From contig JAABSV010000027.1 of assembly GCA_011390165.1 (NCBI GenBank), positions 1-53,416 of the forward strand: DNA of 53,416 bases, written 5' to 3'. This DNA is from Desulfobulbaceae bacterium (GTDB taxonomy: Bacteria; Desulfobacterota; Desulfobulbia; Desulfobulbales; Desulfocapsaceae). Under the pieces are notes generated by a model. The model ran no database searches. It worked only from the letters and a program-made list of their open reading frames with translations, and was not told where the DNA came from. The translations under genes and the position numbers were made by a program. Positions 33,148 to 42,221 of this stretch are shown piece after piece (positions within the stretch are counted from its first letter, which is position 1; each line of letters opens with the position of its first letter).

Positions 33148-34158
33148 TCACTTCGGGGCCAGCTCGCGCCGGAATTCGTCCATCAGCTCCTTGGTCATGT
33201 TGGCTTCCAGTTTCTCCCAGGTCGAGGCACTGGCTTTCATGATCGGGACCAGTTCTTCCTTGGTGTAGGTATGCACCTCGATCCCCTTCTCCTTCATTTT
33301 GTTCATGTAGAACTCATCAAGGTTTTTGGCGTTGTCGACACTGCTGGTGGTGGCGCGGGCCATGACATCCTCAATGATAGCCTGGTCAGCCGGCTTGATC
33401 TTTTCCCAGGTCTTGGCGCTGATCATCAGGTTGAGGACTTCCAGGGAATAGTTGGTCATGTACCAGTGCTTGAGGACATCTCCCAGGGCGGTGTAGGCAG
33501 CGGCAACCGGATAGCCGTTGACACCGTTGACCACGCCGGTCTGAATCGCCTGATAGACATCGGCATAGGGGACGGTGACGGTGCGGTAGCCCATGGCCTC
33601 GGCGGCCAGTTTGTAGACATCCATATTGGGAACCCGGATCAGAACGTCCTGATCAGCGGCCGGATTGAGGGGGTCCTTGGCCGGCTTAGTGGTCCCGGTA
33701 CCAATCATCCCCTCGATGAAGAAGCCGAGCAGTTTGACGCCGAGCCGCTCGTTGAACTCGTTCATCTTCTTGAACATCCAGCCATCCTGGGCGAAAACCC
33801 GCTTCACGTCGTCGTAGTCACCGACATAGCCGTTGATATAGATCAGTTCCATGCGCGGATCGAACTGGCTGGGCACGGAGATGCAGGACATGTCGATGGT
33901 GCCGCGAATCTGCTCTTCAAAGACCAGGCTGTAGTCGCCAAGTTGGTTGGCGGGATAGACCTTGACCTCGATCCGGCCTTCGGTCTTTTCGGCAATCTCC
34001 TTGGCGATCGCCTCCATCTGCTTGCTGGCCGGGTGGTCGACCGAGCTCTGCCCGGCAAACTTGAGGATCATTTCCGGTGCCGCAAAGACACTGCCGGCGG
34101 CAAGCACCAGCAGATTGACCAGAGTGATCGCGATAACTGCTTTGACAGCTTTGTTCAT
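33148..34158 (-). CDS. dctP: TRAP transporter substrate-binding protein, DctP
   Basis: The 336-residue periplasmic receptor of the TRAP system. The signal peptide spans residues 1-26 (MNKAVKAVIAITLVNLLVLA, cleavage after SVFA). The mature part starts PEMILKFAGQSS and has the DctP blocks IEVKVYPANQLGDYSLVFEE, IRVPNMDVYKLAAEAMGYR and TGVVNGVNGYP. The carboxylate-binding arginine is in LIRVPN. ATG 34158 with GGAGAG is the start; the frame is open further upstream but has no signal peptide there. First gene of the operon; its promoter must lie in 34159-34580. The ligand is not predictable from sequence alone. Confidence 0.94.
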   Translation of the reverse strand: MNKAVKAVIAITLVNLLVLAAGSVFAAPEMILKFAGQSSVDHPASKQMEAIAKEIAEKTEGRIEVKVYPANQLGDYSLVFEEQIRGTIDMSCISVPSQFDPRMELIYINGYVGDYDDVKRVFAQDGWMFKKMNEFNERLGVKLLGFFIEGMIGTGTTKPAKDPLNPAADQDVLIRVPNMDVYKLAAEAMGYRTVTVPYADVYQAIQTGVVNGVNGYPVAAAYTALGDVLKHWYMTNYSLEVLNLMISAKTWEKIKPADQAIIEDVMARATTSSVDNAKNLDEFYMNKMKEKGIEVHTYTKEELVPIMKASASTWEKLEANMTKELMDEFRRELAPK

Positions 34159-34580
34159 AATGGACTCTCCTTTAAATGTGTACTGGGTAACGGTCACACA
34201 CCACAACAACACGTTTGCACCTTCAGTTTCGCCGAATTTTTCTCTGCAATACCCCTCCAATCCTCCTTTTTAAAGAATGAAAGTGACGATCATCCCTGCA
34301 GAATACCAGGGTTCTCTGCAAAATCACCGGACGGCCGGAAATTGCCGATCATCCGCTATGTTTTCCGGGCAATACCGTACCATGATACAGTTGGCTGCGT
34401 CAAGTTCCACCCCGGTGTTTTTCCCCTGCCTCCGGCCAGCCGCTCGCCCTCCACCGGATCAGCTCAGAGCCGCCCCGGAAACTGCCCGGCAAGAGTTGCT
34501 GAGGGCCGATTGCTGCCCAACTTCCCAACTCACAGATTGCCCAACCGCCCGCCTGGCCGACCCCTCGACTCCCCGACCAC

Positions 34581-34613
34581 CCGATTCTGCCGGCAGTTGT
34601 CCGGCAGAATCGG
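34581..34613. repeat. Perfect 13-bp inverted repeat
   Basis: CCGATTCTGCCGG (34581-34593) and CCGGCAGAATCGG (34601-34613) are perfect reverse complements with a 7-base loop (CAGTTGT). It stands more than 400 bases from either flanking start codon, so it is not an obvious terminator; it may be a remnant of a larger mobile element or a regulator site. Confidence 0.7.
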
Positions 34614-34688
34614 CCTTTCAGACTCGACAGTTCTACTAGAAGTGCCGCAAGCGGTAGCGCCGCGGCAGGGCCGGTCGGCACAGCCTGT

Positions 34689-34839
34689 TTAAGCCCACCT
34701 TGAAAAATGGTATTTCCGCCCAATCTCTGCGTTGAACGCAAACAATTTGTCCATTAAATATCAAATAGATGCCTCCGGAAAATTGTTTTATTTCGCCTTC
34801 TTTTTGAACGGAAATTCGAATTTTTCAAGGCAGCCTTAA
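34689..34839 (+). repeat. MITE-like element, copy A
   Basis: A 151-bp AT-richer unit with imperfect 19-base terminal inverted repeats (TTAAGCCCACCTTGAAAAA at the left; the right end reads TTAAGGCTGCCTTGAAAAA on the other strand). Internal arms also pair (AAACAATTTGTCC with GGAAAATTGTTT), so the whole unit can fold into a long hairpin. A second copy lies at 45029-45180 in the opposite orientation, with roughly 80-85 percent identity by eye. No coding capacity. Confidence 0.85.
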
Positions 34840-35038
34840 GACAGTGTCGAAATTTGCCGTTTTTTCGTACTGGCCAGGTGATATCTGTGGTAGTCTAGCG
34901 GCGGAAGCTGGTGCCTGCTGAACAACGGGGTGCCGATTTGCCACCTGGTCCATAACTGTCAACACCGTCCCGTCACCAGCGCCCTGTCACCAGAGCCCCG
35001 TCACCAGCGCTCCAGCCGGGCAGGAGATCGGAGAGTCC

Positions 35039-36493
35039 ATGGCCAACCCACATCTGCAGGACCGCCGCCGCCTGTTGACCCTCCTCACGGTGCTCCTCAC
35101 CCTGGGATTTATGGCCATCTCCCTGCTTGGCTACCAGGTCTCCCGGCAGGCCATACGGGCCGCCATAATCGACCAGGATCTCCCCCTCACCTCCAGCAAC
35201 ATCTATTCAGAAATCCAGAAAGATCTGGTGCGGCCGGTGCTCGTCTCGGCAACCATGGCCCATGACACCTTTGTCCGCGACTGGGTGCTGCGCGGCGAGA
35301 ACGACCCCCGGGAGATAGCCCGTTTCCTGGGCGAGGTGAAGAGCCGCCACGGCGCCTTCAGCAGTTTTCTGGTCTCCGAGAAGAGCGGCAACTATTACAC
35401 CAGCGAGGGGATTTTGAAAGTCGTCTCTCCCGATGAACCCCGGGACGAATGGTACTACCGGTTGCGGGAGATGGCGGAGGAGTACGAAATCAATGTCGAC
35501 CCCGATCTGGCCAATGCCGATGCCCTGACCATCTTCATCAACTACCGGCTCTTCGACTATGCTGGCAACTATATCGGCGCCACCGGTGTCGGTCTCACCG
35601 TCGAAGCGGTACAGCGCATGGTCGGCGAGTACCAGGAACGTTTCGACCGCACCATCTTCTTTGTCGATGCCCTGGGGAAAAGGGTGGCGTTCGGCGGCCA
35701 GGAGGCCGGCCAGGACCTTCGCCAGGCCGCCGGCCTCGGCCCGATCATGGACCGCATTCTCGACAACCGGCAGGGACAGTACCAGTTCGATGCGGATGGT
35801 GACCGCTACATCCTGCATGTCAACTATATTGCCGAGTTGAAGTGGTATCTCTTCATCATCCAGAACGAGTCGGTGGCCCTGGCCGGTGTCCGGCGCACCC
35901 TCTATATCAATCTGACCATCAGCCTCTTGGTCACCCTGGTGGTTACCTACCTGACCCATCTGGTCCTTCTCCGCTACCAGCACCGCCTGGAGCGGATGGC
36001 CTCCACCGACGAACTGACCGGCCTGCTCAACCGCCACGCCGCCACCATTCTGCTGGCGAAGATGGTGACCGAATACCGCCGCGAGCCACGGCCGATCAGT
36101 ATCCTCCTCGCCGATGTCGACCAGTTCAAGACGATCAACGACCGCCACGGCCACAAGGCCGGCGACCTGGTGCTGCAATCGTTGGCCACCCTGCTCCAAA
36201 CCACCCTGCGGGAGTCGGATCTGGCGGTGCGCTGGGGTGGGGAGGAGTTCCTGCTGGTCTTGCCGAGCTGCAATCTGAACGAGGCCGAGCGCGTTGCCGA
36301 AAAGCTGCGGCAGCAAATCGCCGCCGAGGCCATAGTGGTGAAGGGCGGCGAGACGGGGCTCACCGTCACCCTCAGTTTCGGCTGCAGCCAGTTTGATGGG
36401 GTCGAATCGCTGGACCAGACCATCAACCGCGCCGACCAGGCCCTCTACCGCGCCAAACGCGGCGGCCGCGACCGGGTGGAAATCGACCGCTGA
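35039..36493 (+). CDS. dCache-GGDEF diguanylate cyclase
   Basis: A 484-residue membrane sensor making cyclic di-GMP. A membrane helix at about 12-32 is followed by a dCache-type extracytoplasmic sensor to about 285 ([35 protein letters not shown]), a second helix at about 295-318, and a GGDEF domain at about 330-480 ([19 protein letters not shown]). The active site reads GGEEF at about 408-412 and an RxxD inhibitory site (RESD) lies five residues before it. dCache domains often bind amino acids or small acids. This is the first gene inside the repeat-bounded block, so it may sense the module's substrate. Confidence 0.93.
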   Translation: MANPHLQDRRRLLTLLTVLLTLGFMAISLLGYQVSRQAIRAAIIDQDLPLTSSNIYSEIQKDLVRPVLVSATMAHDTFVRDWVLRGENDPREIARFLGEVKSRHGAFSSFLVSEKSGNYYTSEGILKVVSPDEPRDEWYYRLREMAEEYEINVDPDLANADALTIFINYRLFDYAGNYIGATGVGLTVEAVQRMVGEYQERFDRTIFFVDALGKRVAFGGQEAGQDLRQAAGLGPIMDRILDNRQGQYQFDADGDRYILHVNYIAELKWYLFIIQNESVALAGVRRTLYINLTISLLVTLVVTYLTHLVLLRYQHRLERMASTDELTGLLNRHAATILLAKMVTEYRREPRPISILLADVDQFKTINDRHGHKAGDLVLQSLATLLQTTLRESDLAVRWGGEEFLLVLPSCNLNEAERVAEKLRQQIAAEAIVVKGGETGLTVTLSFGCSQFDGVESLDQTINRADQALYRAKRGGRDRVEIDR

Positions 36494-36606
36494 ACGGCCG
36501 ACACCGACATCCCCTTGACAGAGGCCGGGAAGTACTTTATCAGATGAACACCACAAAGGTAAGCAACCAGCCACGTTCGGCGCCCCTACCGCCCGGAGCA
36601 GTATCG

Positions 36607-37827
36607 ATGAGCATAACCAGCCTAGAGTACAAGGCAGTTCTGGCCAGAGCCAGCCACTATCAGGCACAGATAAGCAGTTTCCTCCGCGACATGGTGGCCC
36701 TGCCCAGCGAAAGCTGCCAGGAACGCGAGGTGATCGAACGGATCCGCCGGGAGATGACGGCGGTGGGCTTCGACCGGGTGGAGGTCGACCCGATGGGCAA
36801 TATTCTCGGCTACATCGGTACCGGCCGCCACCTGATCGCCATGGATGCCCACATCGATACGGTGGGGGTTGGTAACCGCGACAACTGGCAGTGCGACCCC
36901 TATCTCGGCTACGAAAACGACGAGGTGATCTGCGGCCGGGGCACCAGTGACCAGGAGGGGGGAATGGCGGCAATGGTCTACGCCGGCCGGATCATCAAGG
37001 ATCTTGACCTTGCCGGTGACTACACCCTGCTGGTCACCGGCACTGTCCAGGAGGAGGATTGCGACGGGCTCTGCTGGCAGTACATCATCGAAGAGAGCGG
37101 TATCCGCCCCGAGTTCGTCGTCTCCACCGAGCCTACTTCTCTTGGCATTTACCGTGGCCAGCGCGGCCGGATGGAGATCCGGGTGGAGGTCCCCGGAGTC
37201 AGCGCCCACGGCTCGGCACCGGAACGGGGCGACAACGCCATCTTCAAGATGGCCCCCATTCTCCTCGACCTGCAGCAGCTCCACCAGCGTCTGCCTGCCG
37301 ACCCCTTTCTCGGCAAGGGGTCATTGACCGTCTCGGAGATCTTCTTCACCTCACCCTCCCGCTGCGCGGTGGCCGACAGCTGTGCCATCTCCATCGACCG
37401 CCGGCTGACCGACGGCGAGACCTGGGAGGGGGCACTGACCGAGATCCGCGACCTTCCCTCGGTACGGCAGGCCGGGGCGACGGTGAGCATGTACGACTAC
37501 CGGCGTCCCTCCTACACCGGCCTCATCTATCCCACCGAATGCTACTTCCCCTGCTGGGTCCTCCCGGAGGAGCACCCCGCCTGCCGTACCCTGGTCGACG
37601 CCTTCACCGGGCTTTTTGCCAGCGAACCGGTGGTCGACAAGTGGACCTTTTCCACCAACGGGGTGTCGATCATGGGCCGCTACAACATCCCCTGCATCGG
37701 CTTCGGACCGGGCCACGAGGACCAGGCCCATGCCCCCAACGAGCTGACCTGGAAGGAGGAACTGGTCAAGGCGGCCGCCATGTATGCGGTCATCCCATCC
37801 CTCTACGTTAACCGATACGCCAGGTAG
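36607..37827 (+). CDS. ygeY: YgeY-family selenium-metabolism-linked M20 hydrolase
   Basis: A 406-residue zinc-dependent amidohydrolase/peptidase of the M20 family and very close to E. coli YgeY. It has the metal motifs MDAHIDTVG and [12 protein letters not shown], the catalytic acids in [21 protein letters not shown], the dimerisation region [20 protein letters not shown], and the C-terminal [15 protein letters not shown] with the last His ligand. In E. coli ygeW-ygeX-ygeY lie together and are linked to anaerobic purine and diaminopropionate breakdown. ATG 36607 with GGAGCA matches the family's N-terminus; a start at 36544 would add 21 residues. First gene of the ygeY-ygeW operon. Confidence 0.95.
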   Translation: MSITSLEYKAVLARASHYQAQISSFLRDMVALPSESCQEREVIERIRREMTAVGFDRVEVDPMGNILGYIGTGRHLIAMDAHIDTVGVGNRDNWQCDPYLGYENDEVICGRGTSDQEGGMAAMVYAGRIIKDLDLAGDYTLLVTGTVQEEDCDGLCWQYIIEESGIRPEFVVSTEPTSLGIYRGQRGRMEIRVEVPGVSAHGSAPERGDNAIFKMAPILLDLQQLHQRLPADPFLGKGSLTVSEIFFTSPSRCAVADSCAISIDRRLTDGETWEGALTEIRDLPSVRQAGATVSMYDYRRPSYTGLIYPTECYFPCWVLPEEHPACRTLVDAFTGLFASEPVVDKWTFSTNGVSIMGRYNIPCIGFGPGHEDQAHAPNELTWKEELVKAAAMYAVIPSLYVNRYAR

Positions 37828-37831
37828 CCGG

Positions 37832-38335
37832 ATGCCCTCTTCCCCCCCCACACTGTTGCAACGGCTAGCCGCCCGGGTGAACTGGCTGGTGGAACGGCTC
37901 TGCGCCCTGTTGATGGCGGTGATGGTGATGGTGATCTGGTTCGGGGTGGTGGAACGCTATTTCCTCCACCTCGGGATGGTCTGGACCGAGGAGTTGTCCC
38001 GCTACATCATGATCTGGGCCGCCCTCCTGGCGGTCTCCTGCGGTGCCTTCTACCGCGAACATATCGGCCTGGACATCGTCCGCCGCTTTCTCCCGCCTCG
38101 GGCGGCAACGGCCCTGATGATCGGCCTCGACCTGGTGAGTATCTCCTTCTTCGCCTTTCTCACCTGGTACGGCCTCGGCATGGCCAAAACGGGAATGAGC
38201 CAGTACGCCTCCATCTTCGGGATGACCATGGTGGTTCCCTTTGCGGCGGTACCGGTCTCCTCGGCCCTCACCACCTTCCAGCTCTTCTCGGCGATGATGC
38301 GCGGCCAGGAAATGACCACCCCACCCACCCAATAA
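37832..38335 (+). CDS. dctQ: TRAP transporter small permease, DctQ
   Basis: A 167-residue four-helix protein (helices at about 13-36, 45-64, 87-106 and 122-145). The family pattern VWTEELSRYIMIWAALLAVS, then REHIGLDIV, is clear. It begins 4 bases after the ygeY stop, with AGGTAG upstream of the ATG that overlaps the end of ygeY; an upstream ATG at 37784 would overlap ygeY by 44 bases and is less likely. Partner of the DctM and DctP below. Confidence 0.92.
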   Translation: MPSSPPTLLQRLAARVNWLVERLCALLMAVMVMVIWFGVVERYFLHLGMVWTEELSRYIMIWAALLAVSCGAFYREHIGLDIVRRFLPPRAATALMIGLDLVSISFFAFLTWYGLGMAKTGMSQYASIFGMTMVVPFAAVPVSSALTTFQLFSAMMRGQEMTTPPTQ

Positions 38336-38381
38336 CGGCCGATACGGCACCGGCCGCCCGGCCGACAGGAGGAGGACAACC

Positions 38382-38420
38382 ATGCAGGACACCCCGGACC
38401 GGCGGAGGAGCAAGCGATGA
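38382..38420 (+). CDS. 12-codon micro-ORF coupled to dctM
   Basis: An ATG at 38382, seven bases after a very strong AGGAGGAGG site, opens a 12-residue basic frame (MQDTPDRRRSKR) whose TGA stop overlaps the dctM ATG (ATGA). Its codons also contain the dctM ribosome site GGAGGAG. This is the classic layout of a coupling leader peptide, but a second ribosome site without a product is also possible. Confidence 0.4.
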   Translation: MQDTPDRRRSKR

Positions 38421-39694
38421 TTACCGTGCTGGTGGTCTTTTTTTTCTTTATTCTCATCGGCGTGCCCATCGGGGTCACCCTCGGCGTTGCCGGTATCGTC
38501 GGTCTGGTGCAGATCGGCGGGGAAAACTTTCTGCTTATGGCCCCGAAACGTTTTTTTGAGGGGCTGGATCTCTTCACCTTCATGGCAATGCCCTTTTTCA
38601 TCCTCGCCGGTGAAATCATGAACCGCGCCGGCATCACCAAAAAACTTGCCGAGTTCGCCGACGCCCTGGTCGGCCACCTGCGCGGCGGGCTGGCCCATTC
38701 GAACATGATCGCCTCGGTCCTCTTTGCCGGCATGACCGGCGCGGCGGTGGCCGACACCGCCGCCTTCGGCAACACCCTGGTACCGGCAATGGTCAAGGAG
38801 GGCTACAAACGCCCCTTCGCCTGCGCGGTGACCATCGCCGGTTCGATCATCGGGCCGACCATCCCGCCGTCGAACCTGATGGTTATTTACGGTTCCCTGA
38901 TGGGGGTCTCCATCGCCGGCCTTTTTGCCGCCGGGATCATCCCCGGGCTGCTGATCTGTGCCTTCTGCATGGCCCTGATCGCCGCCTTGGGCCGGCGGCT
39001 GAATTTGCCGAAAAGCACCCACCGTTTCAGTCTGGTCAAGATCTTCTGGAGTTTTCGCTCCAGTTTTCTGGCCATCATGATGCCCGGCATCATCCTCGGC
39101 GGCATTCTCTTCGGCATTGTCACCCCCACCGAGGCGGCGGCGATCGCCGTCCTCTACGCCCTTTTCCTCGGGGTGGTGGTCTATCGGGCCCTCTGTTTCG
39201 CCGACATTGTCGACATGCTGATCCGCACCGCCCGGATCACCGGCATCGTCTTCCTGATCATCGCCAGCGCCTCGATCCTCAGCTGGTGGATGACCTTCAT
39301 GCAGATCCCCCAGAAGATCGCCGCCTTCTTCCTCTATCTCTCCAGTAACCCGAAGGTGATCATCGGCCTGATTCTGCTCTTGTTGCTGATTGTCGGAATG
39401 TTTATGGATATCAACGCCGCCCTGATTATTCTGGCGCCGGTGCTCGGGCCGCTGACCACCACCATCGGCATGGACCCGGTCCATGCCGGAATCATGATCG
39501 TGCTGGCCCTGAACATCTCGCTGATGACCCCGCCGGTGGGCGCCTGCCTCTTTGTCATGTCGTCGGTGACCGGTGAGAAGATCGAAGCGATCAGTTACGC
39601 CCTGATCCCCTTTCTGCTCATCGAAATTGCAATCCTTTTTCTGGTGGCCTACTGGCAGGATCTGACCCTGTTCATCCCCAGGCTGCTGATGTAG
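38417..39694 (+). CDS. dctM: TRAP transporter large permease, DctM
   Basis: A 425-residue permease with about 12 helices. Its motifs are GVPIGVTLGVAGIVGLVQIG, ILAGEIMNRAGITKKLAEFA, GMTGAAVADTAAFGNTLVPA, TIPPSNLMVIYGSLMGVSIA and LMTPPVGACLFVMSSV. It resembles the other DctM of this window in order only; the two sets differ in sequence and gene order (dctQ-dctM-dctP here, dctP-dctQ-dctM there), so they are not recent duplicates. Possibly coupled to the 12-codon micro-ORF. Confidence 0.95.
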   Translation: MITVLVVFFFFILIGVPIGVTLGVAGIVGLVQIGGENFLLMAPKRFFEGLDLFTFMAMPFFILAGEIMNRAGITKKLAEFADALVGHLRGGLAHSNMIASVLFAGMTGAAVADTAAFGNTLVPAMVKEGYKRPFACAVTIAGSIIGPTIPPSNLMVIYGSLMGVSIAGLFAAGIIPGLLICAFCMALIAALGRRLNLPKSTHRFSLVKIFWSFRSSFLAIMMPGIILGGILFGIVTPTEAAAIAVLYALFLGVVVYRALCFADIVDMLIRTARITGIVFLIIASASILSWWMTFMQIPQKIAAFFLYLSSNPKVIIGLILLLLLIVGMFMDINAALIILAPVLGPLTTTIGMDPVHAGIMIVLALNISLMTPPVGACLFVMSSVTGEKIEAISYALIPFLLIEIAILFLVAYWQDLTLFIPRLLM

Positions 39695-39778
39695 AGAGCG
39701 TGCCCGCACCGGCAATTCAGGAGCGGACAACAGCGCAACGAATGGCAACCACGTTGCCACAACCCCCAGGAGGAGAAG

Positions 39779-40804
39779 ATGAAGGCTGTGAACAAGATTT
39801 CCATACTTGTGGTGTCTGCCCTGATCGCCCTGGCCGGCGCCACCGGCACCGCCATGGCAGCAAAGGCCCTCAAACTGCACCACCTCAACAAGGATGACCC
39901 CTTTGACAACCCCACCGGGGCGATGGCAACGGTCTTCAAAAGCCTGGTGGAGGCCGGCAGCAACGGCTCGATCGAGGTGCAGACCTTTCCCAACGGCCAA
40001 CTGGGCAAGGACAATGACGTGGTTCAGCAGGTCAAGGCCGGGGTGATCCAGTCCGGCATCCACTCGGTGGGCGGCTTCGCCTCGATCTACCCGCTGATCG
40101 GAGTCCTCGATGTCCCCTTCGCCTTCCCCAACATCAGTAAGACCTACGAGGTCTTCGACGGCCCGTTCGGCGCCAGGCTGGCAACCGATATCGACGCCAA
40201 AACCGGCCTGCATGTCCTCGGCTTCGGCGATTCCGGCGGCTTTTTCCACATCACCAACTCCAAGCGGCCGATCCACTCCCCCGCCGACATGGCCGGTCTG
40301 AAGATCCGCACCATGGGGCTGGACACCCACCAGGCGATCATCACCGCCATGGGCGGGCAGCCGGCGGCAATCTCCTGGTCGGAGGTCTACACCGCCCTGC
40401 AGACCGGGGTGGCCGATGGCCAGATGAACCCGGTACCGATCATCGCCTTCGCCAAGTTCCAGGAGGTACAGAAATACCTGACCCTCACCGGCCATGTCTT
40501 CGCCCCCTACGTCTGGACGATCAACAAGGATTTCTGGAACGGCCTCTCCGACAGTGAAAAAGAGGTGGTCACCTCCGCCGCCCGTTCGGCGATTGTCGCC
40601 GGTCGCGGCATGGGCCGGGTGATCGAGGCCTCCGAGCGCGGTCTCACCGAGCTGTCGAAAACCATGGAGGTCAACTCGCTCACCGCCGACGAGAGAGAGG
40701 AGTTCCGCAAGGTGGCGACTCCGGCGGTGAAGAAGCTGATCGCCGAGAAATTCGGCGCCGAGGGGGAAGCACTGATGAACGCCTTCCTTGAGGCTGTACA
40801 ATAG
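39779..40804 (+). CDS. dctP: TRAP transporter substrate-binding protein, DctP
   Basis: A 341-residue periplasmic receptor. The signal peptide spans residues 1-27 (cleavage after TAMA). The mature domain has DctP blocks IEVQTFPNGQLGKDNDVVQQ, MAGLKIRTMGLDTHQAIITA with the conserved ligand arginine, AISWSEVYTALQTGVADGQM and a C-terminal helix. The ATG lies 3 bases after AGGAGGAG. It follows dctM, unlike the other TRAP operon where it comes first, and a 10-bp hairpin is placed after it, perhaps to raise its mRNA level. Confidence 0.95.
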   Translation: MKAVNKISILVVSALIALAGATGTAMAAKALKLHHLNKDDPFDNPTGAMATVFKSLVEAGSNGSIEVQTFPNGQLGKDNDVVQQVKAGVIQSGIHSVGGFASIYPLIGVLDVPFAFPNISKTYEVFDGPFGARLATDIDAKTGLHVLGFGDSGGFFHITNSKRPIHSPADMAGLKIRTMGLDTHQAIITAMGGQPAAISWSEVYTALQTGVADGQMNPVPIIAFAKFQEVQKYLTLTGHVFAPYVWTINKDFWNGLSDSEKEVVTSAARSAIVAGRGMGRVIEASERGLTELSKTMEVNSLTADEREEFRKVATPAVKKLIAEKFGAEGEALMNAFLEAVQ

Positions 40805-40845
40805 ACCTTCACCGATACTGTTTGCCGATACTGTCGTCGACTTTC

Positions 40846-40870
40846 CGCCGGGGAGGAAAACTCCCCGGCG
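40846..40870 (+). terminator. Hairpin after dctP
   Basis: CGCCGGGGAG (40846-40855) and CTCCCCGGCG (40861-40870) pair perfectly around GAAAA. There is no T run. It lies between dctP and the next gene of the same operon, so it more likely stabilises the upstream message or thins transcription than fully ends it. Confidence 0.6.
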
Positions 40871-40947
40871 CGAATACTTTCTTCACCAGGCCTGTCCAGA
40901 AGAGGATTGCAGCATGGTGGACGGGCATACCTTTTTGAGGTCCCGCG

Positions 40948-42126
40948 ATGCGTGAAGCCGTCTACCGCTGCAGCGAGTGCGGACGAAACTATCCCCTGGC
41001 CCCGGAATTGACCGTCTGCGCCGAATGCCAGCGGCAGCAGGAGGCCAACCAGCCCCTGCGGGGGGTGCTGGAAGTGGCAATGGCCGAGGCCCCGGCCAAC
41101 CCCGCCGACATCCTCGCCTGGCTGCCGGTGGAGTCTGAGTACTTTCCGCCAGTACCGGTGGGTGGGACGCCGCTCTGGCAACCGGCCAACCTCCGCCGCC
41201 GTTTCGGCTGTAACCGCCTCTATATCAAGGATGACGGTGCCAACCCCACCGCTTCGTTCAAGGACCGGGCCTCCTGGCTGGTGTCAGCCTTTGCCAGAAA
41301 GCACGGTATCAACGATATCGCCCTGGCCTCCACCGGCAATGCCGGCTCCTCAATGGCCGGCATCGGTGCCGCCGCCGGCCAGCGTGTCACCCTCTTCCTG
41401 CCGAAATCGGCACCGGATGCCAAATTGGTCCAGGCCCTCCAGTATGGGGCGACGGTGCACCGGGTGGACGGTTCCTACGACCTGGCCTACGACCTCTCCC
41501 TGGAATTCACCCGCCGCCGGGGCGGCATGAACCGCAACACCGCCTACAACCCGCTCACCATCGAGGGCAAGAAGACTGTCTCTCTCGAGCTTTTTCAACA
41601 GCTTGGCCAGGCCCCGGATGTGCTCTTCGTGCCGGTTGGCGACGGCTGCATTCTCGCCGGCGTCTACAAGGGTTTTCGCGATCTCCACCAGTTCGGTCTG
41701 ATCGAGAAAATACCAACGGTCATCGGGGTGCAGGCGGCCGGCTCCGCCGCCCTCTGGCAGGCCATGCAGAGCGGTCGCTTCACGGCGATACCGACCGCCA
41801 CCCTGGCCGACTCGATCTGTGTCGATGTCCCCCGGAACGGCCTGCACGCCCTGAACCAGCTGCGCAACCATGGTGGAAGGCTGATCACCGTCAGTGACCG
41901 ACAGATTCTTGCCGCCCAGGCCGAGCTTGCCGCAACGACCGGGCTCTTTACCGAGCCGGCCGGCGCCGCCGCCTATGCCGGCTTTGTCCAGTGCGCCGAC
42001 GAACTCGACCCGGCGGCCCTGGTCGTTATTCTTGCCACCGGCAACGGTTTGAAAGACATCGCCACCGCCCGGAAGGGGGTGACCGTGCCAGAGCAGACCA
42101 TCACCTCCGTGGAGGAGATCCTCTGA
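40948..42126 (+). CDS. Threonine-synthase-like PLP enzyme
   Basis: A 392-residue fold-type II PLP enzyme. The N-terminal zinc ribbon (C8, C11, C24, C27 in YRCSECGRNYPLAPELTVCA and the next pair) is the threonine-synthase type. The PLP lysine is K105 in NPTASFKDRAS, the phosphate loop is STGNAGSSMAGIGAAAG, and the C-terminal TGLFTEPAGAAAYAGFV and LATGNGLKD are family motifs. No other threonine-pathway gene is near, and it sits between a TRAP system and YgeW, so a catabolic lyase role (for example beta- or gamma-elimination from a diamino or carbamoyl amino acid) is more likely than threonine synthesis. The substrate is unproven. Confidence 0.85.
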   Translation: MREAVYRCSECGRNYPLAPELTVCAECQRQQEANQPLRGVLEVAMAEAPANPADILAWLPVESEYFPPVPVGGTPLWQPANLRRRFGCNRLYIKDDGANPTASFKDRASWLVSAFARKHGINDIALASTGNAGSSMAGIGAAAGQRVTLFLPKSAPDAKLVQALQYGATVHRVDGSYDLAYDLSLEFTRRRGGMNRNTAYNPLTIEGKKTVSLELFQQLGQAPDVLFVPVGDGCILAGVYKGFRDLHQFGLIEKIPTVIGVQAAGSAALWQAMQSGRFTAIPTATLADSICVDVPRNGLHALNQLRNHGGRLITVSDRQILAAQAELAATTGLFTEPAGAAAYAGFVQCADELDPAALVVILATGNGLKDIATARKGVTVPEQTITSVEEIL

Positions 42127-42221
42127 GCCGCTTGGGGGCACATTCCGGCCCACTCGGCCCACTCGGGCATATGGCTTGACCGGCGGCACAATCCCACCAC
42201 CAAAACAACAAGGACAGCACC

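Larger units (their letters stand above)
34159..35038. other. Long divergent intergenic region
   Basis: About 880 bases between the dctP operon (leftward) and the diguanylate cyclase (rightward). It holds, in order, the dctP promoter region, a perfect 13-bp inverted repeat at 34581-34613 and a MITE-like element at 34689-34839. Just before the cyclase there is a threefold imperfect repeat of CGTCACCAG(C/A) and CTGTCACCAG at about 34970-35010. No coding sequence is supported on either strand. Confidence 0.6.

Noticed and set aside
34970..35020. Short CGTCACCAG repeats before the cyclase as iterons of an origin
   Set aside because: Three imperfect copies only, no DnaA boxes or rep gene nearby.
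37865..40801. Minus-strand open frame of 978 codons
   Set aside because: Antisense shadow of dctQ-dctM-dctP; low-complexity Asp/His/Gly composition typical of a mirror frame in GC-rich DNA.
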